A DNA stretch of 64,000 nucleotides, from positions 6,697,901 to 6,761,900 of the forward strand of contig OX359196.1 in assembly GCA_947172415.1 (NCBI GenBank), read 5' to 3'. Source of the stretch: Chondrosia reniformis. Lineage: Eukaryota > Porifera > Demospongiae > Chondrillida > Chondrillidae. Of the stretch, positions 14,301-22,828 are shown in pieces. A program made the position numbers and the translations under genes. Below the pieces are notes generated by a model that saw only the letters and a list, made by a program, of their open reading frames with translations, had not been told where the DNA came from and searched no databases. Numbering within the stretch: the first letter of the stretch is position 1; each line of letters opens with the position of its first letter.

Positions 14301-15620
14301 CTTACGTAAGCATTTGAAGTTACTCCGTTATTTAGTTTCTAGCCATATTCTTTCATTTTCTATCTCATTATTACACTAGTACAGCTTCTAGCTGCTATGA
14401 TTGACAGGCAAATAATCTTAGTATACCATATCATATAATTACTTGTATACAAATTAACTAGAAAATAGTAACACTTAGATAATATAATAATGACAAGAAC
14501 AACAATATGAGCACATGTATGTATAGTATGTAATATAGCTTACCAACTTTCTTTGCCAGAGATTCTTTACCACAAGGGGAGTCCAGTATATTATCCTGCA
14601 CAGAGGAGAAATGTCAGTTCAGTAAAACTGGTATGTACACCGAGTGAAGAAAAACTTGATAAAGTTTGCAATTCCAAAAACACTTAAATTGCACTTCTCA
14701 GTAAAAATAAAATTGAGTTCAAAAACATTGCTCTAATCTTAGATAACAGGTAATGAAGCATTAGGTATTTGCAGTAACAAATAAACCTACACATTCCTAC
14801 TAATATCTTAAATGGCCACAAGGAGTGCTACATGCACGTATGTACATTTTGCAGCCTGCTAAGGCAAATGACGACAAGGTTCAAGGAAATGATTAACTTT
14901 GCATCCTACATATATAGCTGTAACATTTCTGAAATCTGCTATTTCAAAACAAAGAATAAATTGATTGTCATCAAATGTTTAAAACAATGAATAGTGAAAA
15001 GCAATGGTGAACCTAGTGAAATACTTTTGATGCACAAATTGACAAACTGATGCTATTTGAGCACAGTTTATTACATCAGTTTGGAATCGTAAAACATAGA
15101 AACTTGTCATAACTTTGAATCCATGGAATTTACATACTACTTTAATTCACCAAGGAATTTTATTAAACATTAACTTATAATGAAGCAATCAAACACAACG
15201 AAAATCAGCATGCATACGGTGCACATAATGCAACCACAAATAACAGAAGTAAATCATTTTGTTTTCCATTGCAACTGAACGTTTGACATGTGATATCTAA
15301 GTTAATGACATTATACAGGGAACTGCATATATAGCATACATGTATCACTCAAATGGTACCAATAAATACTCCATAGTATTAATTGGTACCATTTGAGTGA
15401 TACACATAATATACACATGTAGTCATACTTGAATGAAAGTTGCTATCAATAATGACACAAACTCATTTATACTTTCATATTACAATTGTTCTTATCATTT
15501 AATAATATCAATAAAATAATTTACCATCGATAAACCAGAGTCGAGTTGGCAGTCTTCTTCGGGTAGGTTTACGGGTGTAAGCGCCATTACAGTCACTCTA
15601 CGAATTCCCGCTCCCTCCAT
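5376..15620 (-). CDS. DLC1: DLC/STARD-type Rho GTPase-activating protein (SAM-RhoGAP-START)
   Basis: Exons in coding order: 15620-15525, 14595-14544, 13659-13588, 13332-13245, 11810-11756, 11572-10560, 9173-9096, 8910-8791, 8498-8455, 8255-8073, 7775-7650, 7524-7394, 7048-6881, 6669-6472, 6310-6021, 5810-5634, 5496-5376. They sum to 3012 nt, 1003 residues, and every phase agrees (human DLC1 short form is about 1090). The SAM domain (about 51-121) has ACVWLKATGFPQYVQMYE and LNVLNKCA. A Ser-rich linker follows. RhoGAP starts near 540; its arginine finger is in EGLFRKAG (about R581), with RLPEPL and NLSVCMTQS downstream. START covers about 808-1003, with EQHLWDPGLEQ, TQIYQYSA, SRYLIEPLE and the closing EYYNYGLGPFLCTHV. 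The family stimulates GTP hydrolysis on RhoA at adhesions. The symbol names the DLC1/STARD8/STARD13 family, not a specific paralogue. Other first exons are listed separately. Confidence 0.94.
8634..8711. repeat. Palindromic GTAT/ATAC microsatellite in RhoGAP intron
   Basis: Runs of CATA and TACG are followed by an inverse run of GTAT, flanked by CATATG on both sides, so the stretch can fold back on itself. It is in the intron between exons 8910-8791 and 8498-8455. Confidence 0.7.
9174..10559. other. RhoGAP intron, no feature seen
   Basis: This 1.4-kb intron separates the Ser-rich linker exon from the WHSFKR exon. I see no conserved exon, RNA gene or tandem repeat in it on either strand. Confidence 0.6.
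11811..13244. other. RhoGAP intron within the SAM-coding part, no feature seen
   Basis: A 1.4-kb intron splits the SAM domain between ALFR and RLNVLNK. It holds AT-rich sequence with no recognisable gene or array. Confidence 0.6.
13377..13398. repeat. (AC)n microsatellite
   Basis: A short run of about nine AC dinucleotides in the RhoGAP intron between 13332 and 13588. Confidence 0.8.
13752..13797 (-). CDS. DLC1: Alternative first coding exon of the DLC-type RhoGAP (form C)
   Basis: ATG at 13797 gives MSVRRAATAVKSLLL and ends at CTAG|GTAGTG with one extra base, again in phase with the SAM exon 92 bp downstream. The product would be 969 residues. It is short and basic. It is less certain than form B because a 46-nt coding exon arises easily by chance. 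Confidence 0.5.
13957..14173 (-). CDS. DLC1: Alternative first coding exon of the DLC-type RhoGAP (form B)
   Basis: ATG at 14173 opens 72 codons plus one base (MTTLALEKSPNEYSNG at the start, rich in Ser, His, Lys and Arg later). It ends at a strong donor, AGAG|GTGAGAGG. The one-base phase matches the acceptor of the SAM exon (13659), giving a 1026-residue protein. It lies between the upstream exon pair and the SAM exon, as expected for an internal promoter. The use of this exon is inferred and needs transcript support. Confidence 0.6.
15342..15403. repeat. 62-bp foldback hairpin
   Basis: A 22-base arm beginning GTATCACTCAAATGG at 15342-15363 is matched exactly in reverse complement at 15382-15403. 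The inner bases ATACT-CCAT-AGTAT extend the stem with one mismatch, leaving a loop of about four bases. It lies in the first intron of RhoGAP form A. It may be a tiny foldback element. Confidence 0.85.
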
Positions 15621-16058
15621 AGGTGGTGTTCTGTGTACTGAAACCTTCAAAAGTACATGACATTGTGAAGATCACACGGGCCAAACATAACTTTATACCT
15701 AATATGTCCTCCATGTAAGCATAACCACTGTAGACTACTGTACCAGAGCACAGTGTACAAAACTGTTATTACCAAAGTTTACATAAATGGACCAACCTTG
15801 GGATTGTTGTAATGCGTAACGTGCTCCACCCTTTAAGTTTAAATTCTAATCGGTTGAGAACAGCACTAAATTCGGTCTTTTCCGGCTACAAGCCGGCCGG
15901 CCAAAATGTACACTCTGCGACCGCAGGAATGTCACGTGTCTCGTACGCCGAATTCGAACACGAATCTTTTAGTATGTGCATATAATATACCGGGCGACTA
16001 GACTATAAGCAAACAGTTTATGTATATGACAGTGTATGATATAATCTTTAGAGATGTG
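15621..16058 (-). promoter_or_regulatory. Candidate promoter of RhoGAP form A; also follows the DNAJA3 stop
   Basis: The 438 bp between the form-A ATG (15620) and the DNAJA3 stop (16059) includes a CpG-rich patch. It contains CCGGCTACAAGCCGGCCGGCC-like inverted bases near 15884-15903, and an E-box CACGTG near 15932. Placement as a promoter is inferred from position and composition only. Confidence 0.4.
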
Positions 16059-19000
16059 CTAAAATCTTCCAGTTTGCTGCTTTTCGCTATTCTCCTCACT
16101 GCTCCATATGGCATCCTTCAATCTCTTCAAGAAACCTCCTTTCCTTGCTTCTCCTTCCTGTCCATTGATCTTGCTGTCTAGCAGGAAGTGAGGGCACATT
16201 TTATAACAAACAAATGATAAAAAATTAAACTCAAATTTACTGTTACCAGTAGCAGGTAATAAATCCTATGCAAAGTAACTTAACCACTAACTGACCTCAG
16301 CAATAGATTATTATTATAGATATTAGATCATAGCTATGGACAAGTATATATGTACCACCTAGATAATTATCATACAACACTGTTACCTGAGCTAAGTCAG
16401 TTCCTTCCCAGAAGTGAAGACTTAACAATGTAATTTTTACACATTTCACACTTCCTCTGTCAATTTCATACGTACATGCTCAATAGTTGGCCATAATTAA
16501 AGGTTATTGAGTACAAATATGGCATGCATACATACAATCCACAAAGCATGAACTTCTCACATCTGTATATAAATAACAATCATTTAGAAATCAATAACTA
16601 CGTATGTAAAATGATGAAGAGCCCTGGATAGACCTAACTATAATAGACCTGATGTGAACTCCTCCCCTGCCCCACCCTGCCCCCATTTACCAGCCCACCC
16701 CCATTTACCAGCCCTGCTCACAGAACTCTTATTTCATCTTTCTCCATTGAAGGGTAGACACATTAAGTATTGTTCAGTCACAATTATATTCATACATGGT
16801 TACATACTGCATCATGAATACAATTATAACACAAGCCCTTAACCATACCATTGTTGCAATATCATAGTTCCAAAACTGAAAACAATTTCTTAATGCAGGA
16901 CTAGACCAGATTTATTTTATTTAATAATTTACTGTTTGTGGTACTCCATAGCAATTGGAAGTTTATTTTACAAAAGTCAAAAGTCTGTAGATTCAGAATT
17001 ACAAGACAATACTCACAATCAGTAAATCAGGATACAAAACCAAAGAAACACCAAAATATGTAGCCTGAATGAAATCATAAAAAGGTCTGGTTATGTACTA
17101 CTGTGCTGATTGCAAGAACACTAGTTAATAGAGGGGAATCAGAAGTATTATTATTAAAAACAATTCTAAAATCATAGACATTCAATTGTCAGGACAAAGT
17201 AAAGGTCACATTATAATGATCACAAACAAGAACTATCCGAACATGATACATACGTCATCATCCAGTGTATTATGATTAAGGTCCATTATATTTATTTCTG
17301 GAGACAGTATATGTACGTATGTATGTGTGTACAAATTTATACCCAAACTCCCACCCACCCTCTCTGCTGGTATTGACTGTGCCACTGAATTTATCTGTTG
17401 AAGCAAACTCTTCGATCAACTCTCTCTGACGTGCAGTTAGTTTTCTATAAACAAAACCAATGAATAGAGCAAAATGAAAAGAAGAGATTAACACAATAAG
17501 ACACAGAATACATCACTTGACTACTAATCCAGCACATCTATCACTTTAGCTAATGAAGACAATGTTTGTTAGGAGCAGGTAGAGTTACTACTCAAGGCCA
17601 CCTACCCATACAAATCCTAGATAGCACACACATCACTGTACTTACAAAGCAGCTTAAGACATCATTGATGGGTGGCATATAAGTACATCAAAGTATAGTG
17701 TACATCTTTATCAGGTGATGAGGTTAGTACATTCTTCAAAACAAGACCTAATCTGTCAGTACAGCCTTCTTGTGGTACAGCTATGTAATCAGCTTACACT
17801 AGTACTTGGCCTAACTATATCAATTGAGATACTCTAATGGAAATACTAAGTAGTGTGTCAAGTGATGTATTCTGTTGTGGAAGGACCAAGACATTACATT
17901 ACGTATAGGTCAAGTGAGCGGCACACCTTGTATAGAATATCTGACTGATTCATCATTGTACAGTTCAGTGGTTACATAGCTACCGTCACAAAATAGGCAA
18001 AAAGGCTGTGACAGGTATAGTTGATCAACATGAAACTGACATTTTCCTACCTGATGATACAAACCATTGAAAAAGAAAACCTAACTAACCACTAAGCTAC
18101 AGTCTAACCACAGATTACACAATGGTTTGTGTAAACTTCTTAAAGGGTGGAACCAATATCTTATTAAATGTCAACCACAACTCATAACAGGCTAATAGGA
18201 AACATGGATGCATGCAATTCTAAATTTAAGAAATTACTACAAGCACCAGCTCCACTCAGTCTTAACTGTAATAATCACAAAGTGTTTGGAAGTGATTATT
18301 TTTTCTCTAATAGTTCACCTGCCTGTCAGTTAAAAAATGCTCAAATGTTCAATAGAAAACATTCAAGCAGACCTCTACCAGTCCCTTCAACTACTAGTAG
18401 CACTGCCCATGGGACAATCACTACATTCATGTCACTTCCAGAGGTAAGACCTTACTACAAACTGATTTTAAGATGAATGCAAATACGTACAAATTGCAGT
18501 TAATTAGACAATTAGATTTGTACTTCACTCCTCCAACCTACTTATATAACTTGTAACCTCATGGACTTACAAAACATAGCAGACTGAAATGCATTAATTG
18601 ACAGTGATTCTCACATAATTTCTCAGCTAAACGGTATTACTCACTTTGGCATTGAAACATTTACATGTACATAGTGATCTCCACTGCCCCGCCCATTTAA
18701 AACTGGAATGCCCCTCCCACTCAGCCTGATTCGATGATTGGTTTGGATTCCAGCAGGTATCTGAATAGAACAGACATTCATTACTCACCCCACCCACATA
18801 TCACCTAACAAGCACATAATTAGACATGTACACGTGTAAAATGACCCTGCCGGCTGTTACCATTGAGATACAACCATTTGGACATGTGGAGTAATTGCAT
18901 AATTACAGTATCAGCTAGAAGATACTTGTCATAGGACTTCACTGTAGCAACATAGCAAGACAAAGTTCCCCCCCCCCCCCCCAGTCACATGTTACATGAT

Positions 19001-22000
19001 TTAGCATCTCATGATAATCACATTTAACCATCTATATAAACTCATGAGTGAAAGGTCATACAGGTTATCAAAATGTATGAATAGCTCTTCAGTCACATGA
19101 CTGCTAAACAGCTAAATAGGCAATCACCTTGAGGTCAAGTTCTCCATTCAACCCAGAGATCCTCACTGAACCACCTAATATGGCCTACAATACACAGCAC
19201 AAACATGAGCACACGGGAGGGTGGGCGTGGCATTGAGTACCAGATGGAGGGTGGGCGTGGCACTGAGTACCAGATGGAGGGTGGGCGTGGCACTGAGTAT
19301 CAGATGGAGGGTGGGCGTGGCACTGAGTAACAGATGGAGGGTGGGCGTGGCACTGAGTATCAGATGGAGGGTGGGCGTGGCACTGAGTAACAGATGGAGG
19401 GTGGGCGTGGCACTGAGTACCAGATGGAGGGTGGGCGTGGCACTGAGTACAGGATGGAGTGAGGAGGAGGGAAGGTGTAGATGGAGGTGAATGTGGCTTG
19501 CATTAGAAGGTATACCTGAGTGAAGCTGACAGTAATGTCAGAATGAATATTATAACCATCTCTTTGGAAGGTATTACTGGAGTTGACCTATATACGTACA
19601 TACATACATACATTCAGTAAGTGATCATGTGATAGGCATGTGACACATTTAAGTGGTGCTGCTGGACACACAGTCTTACTTTAACAATCACATAGGCATG
19701 TGTGCCTTCTGCAGGAACTCGCAGCGTCTGCCCATCCTCAACACCTGCACAGACCAATGACACAGAAGGATGGTCAACAAGAGGTCATCAGTGACCCCAT
19801 CTCTACTGGTAGCATTCCAAAACAGAACACTAGCTCCCAATCTAGTATCACTAATATATCAGGGCACATCCAAGGACAGGTAACTGGTGTTGATAAGCAT
19901 GCACGTATATAAGGCCCCTAGATTTAGCATAGAGAGCCAAGGATTCACAGAAGATCAAGATAAAGACAAAGACTCCCAGGATCACTGATGAAGGGTGAAA
20001 TTCCCAGAAATGGCTGTCTGACCCAGTGGAGAAGACGAAAGAAGGGAAAAGAAGGAAGAAAAGACTCCTGTATCTTCATCCAATGCTCTCTTTAGGTTTA
20101 GTTCACCTATAGGCTCTTTTACAGAATAGGCATAGCATGTAGGAAAATGGTATATTAGATTTTTCACATATACACTCTCTAAAGGAGAAAGTGACTCATT
20201 AAAATAAAATGATTTCTCTAGCAAGAGTCAGCAGAGGTGATGAGATCTTGTATATAGAGCACTCCATGTGATGGTTACTATGGTTACTGAGTCTCTTACC
20301 AGCTGGAATTGACACTTGAATTGTCTTATGTTTGTTGACTATCCCTTGTCCCTTGCAGCTGCGGCAGGGGGTGGAGTTGACATACCCCTCCCCATGACAT
20401 GCCCTACATACTGACTGCATGTGAAAAAAGCCAGTGTTGATTTGTTCCTACAGAAGAGGAAGGAAGCTACATACACACCTACCAAATGGTTACAGGAACT
20501 GTAAGGACAACGAAGAACAGCAATGTTATTCTACTTAAGGAGAAGTGTTCATCCTTCAGATGAAGTGATGCTTCACTGTTACCTAAGTGATGGTAGCCCA
20601 CTCACCGTCCCACTCCCCCGCCAGTGATGGTAGCACTCACCGTCCCACTCCCCTGCCAGTGATGGTAGCCCACTCACCGTCCCACTCCCCCGCCAGTGAT
20701 GGTAGCCCACTCACCGTCCCACTCCCCCGCCAGTGATGGTAGCCCACTCACCGTCCCACTCCCCCGCCAGTGATGGTAGCCCACTCACCGTCCCACTCCC
20801 CCGCCAGTGATGGTAGCCCACTCACCGTCCCACTCCCCCGCCAGTGATGGTAGCCCACTCACCGTCCCACTCCCCCGCCAGTGATGGTAGCCCACTCACC
20901 GTCCCACTCCCCCGCCAGTGATGGTAGCCCACTCACCGTCCCACTCCCCCGCCAGTGATGGTAGCCCACTCACCGTCCCACTCCCACGCCAGTGATGGTA
21001 GCCCACTCACCGTCCCACTCCCCCACCAGTGATGGTAGCACTCACCGTCCCACTCCCCGCCAGTGATGGTAGCCCACTCACCGTCCCACTCCCCCGCCAG
21101 TGATGGTAGCCCACTCACCGTCCCACTCCCCCGCCAGTGATGGTAGCCCACTCACCATCCCACTCCCCCGCCAGTGATGGTAGCCCACTCACCGTCCCAC
21201 TCCCCCGCCAGTGATGGTAGCCCACTCACCGTCCCACTCCCCCGCCAGTGATGGTAGCCCACTCACCGTCCCACTCCCCCGCCAGTGATGGTAGCCCACT
21301 CACCGTCCCACTCCCACGCCAGTGATGGTAGCCCACTCACCGTCCCACTCCCCCACCAGTGATGGTAGCACTCACCGTCCCACTCCCCGCCAGTGATGGT
21401 AGCCCACTCACCGTCCCACTCCCCCGCCAGTGATGGTAGCCCACTCACCGTCCCACTCCCCCGCCAGTGATGGTAGCCCACTCACCGTGCCACTCCCACG
21501 CCAGTGATGGTAGCCCACTCACCGTCCCACTCCCCCACCAGTGATGGTAGCCCACTCACCGTCCCACTCCCCCGGCAATAGGGGCATACTGTCCTCTTGG
21601 TTCCAGGCTCCGCCTTGCTGCCGTTACACCTCCCACAGGGAACCTTCATGTAGAAGTTTAGGTCTTTAGTACAGCCCTTTGCTGCCTCCATGAAGGACAA
21701 CCTCACTGACACCTACACACAAGCACACGACACATACACACTGACACACGACACATACACACATACACACAACACCTACACACTGACACACGACACATAC
21801 ACACTGACACACGACACCTACACACTGACACACGACACCTACACACTGACACACAACACCTACACACTGACACACGACACCTACATACACTTAGCTAATT
21901 TACGTACCTGAGGTTGTGAAGGTTGAGACTGATCGCCAAATTCCACCCCAAAATCAAACCTTGAATTCCCTCCAAAATCTCCTCCAAAATTCCTAAAAAA

Positions 22001-22646
22001 CTGCTTAAATATCTCTTCAGCCTGGTTCTGTGTGAATGGATTGTAGGATGCACCAGCCCGAGGCCCTGCCCCTGGGGCAGAATGTCCAAACATGTCGTAT
22101 GACTTCCTCTTCTCCTCGTCTCCAAGGATCTCGTAAGCTTCACCAATCTCTGTAAACTTCTTGGCAGCATTAACGTCATCTTTATTCATGTCAGGATGAT
22201 ACTTTTTGGCCAGCTAACAGAATAACGAGGTCATTAAAATCAAATTAAACACACCCACGACCCCTAAGCTACGTTACGACCAATTGGACTTCCTCAGGCT
22301 GCTATTTAGGTTACCTGATAATATGCCTCCTTAATGTCCTTTTGACTTGCATTCTTTGGAACTTCTAGAACCTTGTAGTAATCTTTTTGATGTAATATTT
22401 CTATATTAAAAAATAAAAACTCAATATAGTAAAAAATGGGTACGAAAATAAAAGCCTACTTTGAACATGAATGCGTCTCTTTTGCAAATTATTGAAAGAA
22501 TCTGACGTAGAATACGACCTTCTCCCATTAAATCGATAGTTGGCCAAAGCCAGAACATTTTCTCCTAGCTCTACCTCAGAATAAAGACGGAAACGTTGTC
22601 GTGCAGCTTTGGAAAATATCACTCTAGAAGTTCTTATAGCAGCCAT
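16059..22646 (-). CDS. DNAJA3: Mitochondrial DnaJ co-chaperone, DNAJA3/Tid1 type
   Basis: Eleven exons: 22646-22460, 22400-22315, 22213-21908, 21712-21560, 20447-20300, 19744-19680, 19587-19516, 19184-19128, 18760-18645, 17444-17359, 16177-16059. They total 1395 nt, 464 residues (human 480), all in phase. Residues 1-60 are Arg/Ser-rich with almost no acidic residues, fitting a mitochondrial presequence. The J domain begins near 67 with [14 protein letters not shown], and HPD is at 97-99. A Gly/Phe region follows ([14 protein letters not shown]). Four zinc motifs are CGRCNGSK (219), CPYCRGSG (236), CRACHGEG (258) and CRSCKGQG (272). The substrate-binding part includes [21 protein letters not shown] and [13 protein letters not shown], and the tail has [12 protein letters not shown]. 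The family delivers substrates to mitochondrial Hsp70. The first zinc motif ends in Lys instead of Gly. Several introns are built of tandem repeats. Confidence 0.95.
17445..18644. other. DNAJA3 intron 9
   Basis: A 1.2-kb intron. An open frame on the + strand at 18168-18476 (102 codons, Ser-rich, ending at GAG|GTAAGA) is noted under findings but not called as a gene. Nothing else is recognised. Confidence 0.5.
18967..18982. repeat. Poly-C run
   Basis: An uninterrupted run of about 15 C in a DNAJA3 intron; it may be a length-variable or assembly-sensitive site. Confidence 0.8.
19216..19460. repeat. 30-bp minisatellite, about 8 copies, in DNAJA3 intron 7
   Basis: The unit reads GGAGGGTGGGCGTGGCACTG plus GAGTANCAGAT-like bases. 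Copies differ mainly at one position (GTAC, GTAT, GTAA), with alternating TAT/TAA copies in the middle. The 30-bp period keeps one frame open, so the apparent 89-codon peptide there is a by-product. Confidence 0.95.
19975..20225 (-). repeat. Dispersed repeat, copy 1 (transposon-like)
   Basis: Read on the - strand, this matches 30905-31070 (+) over about 150 bp, roughly 85 percent by eye. Shared stretches include TTTTCCTACATGCTATGCCTA, GAACTAAACCT and TGGATGAAGATACAGG, then a pyrimidine-rich run and TCTTCTCCACTGGG. This copy extends further than the other. On the + strand its far end carries CTGATGA, a GGG/CCC stem and GAAA. It lies in the DNAJA3 intron between exons 20447-20300 and 19744-19680. 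Confidence 0.7.
20586..21572. repeat. 37-bp minisatellite carrying the DNAJA3 exon-4 splice donor
   Basis: About 27 units of 37 bp (some 35 or 36) fill most of the intron between DNAJA3 exons 4 and 5. On the coding (-) strand each unit reads GGGGGAGTGGGACG|GTGAGT followed by GGGCTACCATCACTGG. The first part equals the end of exon 4 (codons for RGSGT) and GTGAGT is its donor. A 330-bp block recurs exactly (20933-21151 and 21263-21481 are identical), showing higher-order duplication. Confidence 0.95.
21713..21892. repeat. CA-rich minisatellite in DNAJA3 intron 3
   Basis: Repeats of CACTGACACACGACAC(A/C)TA with small variants, about 18 bp per unit, lie directly next to the acceptor of exon 21712-21560. 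That exon is thus flanked by tandem arrays on both sides. The apparent small open frames on both strands are by-products. Confidence 0.9.
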
Positions 22647-22828
22647 TTTAGCTGGCACGTGTGATTACAAATTAATTTCCGGTTTAGCAGCCTTTCCGGT
22701 TTTTCTGCAATCTGATTAGTCAATTAATATCTCCAATAATTATAGATTCATTATAATCAAAGTGGTAAGGCTGGTGATACTTGCTTGCAAGGAAGTTGCT
22801 CTGAAAGAAATCCTATTTTAACGTGACA
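22647..22828. promoter_or_regulatory. Bidirectional promoter between DNAJA3 and the 22829 gene
   Basis: Only 182 bp separate the two divergent ATGs. It contains two TTCCGG motifs (22677-22682 and 22694-22699), the core of ETS/GABP sites that are common at promoters of nuclear genes for mitochondrial proteins. An E-box CACGTG lies at 22656-22661. No TATA box is seen. Factor binding is inferred. Confidence 0.6.

Noticed and set aside
19221..19490. 89-codon frame with WRVGVALS repeats
   Set aside because: The 30-bp minisatellite period keeps the frame open; it lies in a DNAJA3 intron.
20933..21481. Two identical 72-codon - strand frames
   Set aside because: Both are readings of the 37-bp minisatellite. 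The period is not a multiple of three, so the frame rotates through the units.
20586..21572. CRISPR-like array (37-bp repeats)
   Set aside because: Units are directly adjacent with no unique spacers, and the sequence is a eukaryotic intron minisatellite.
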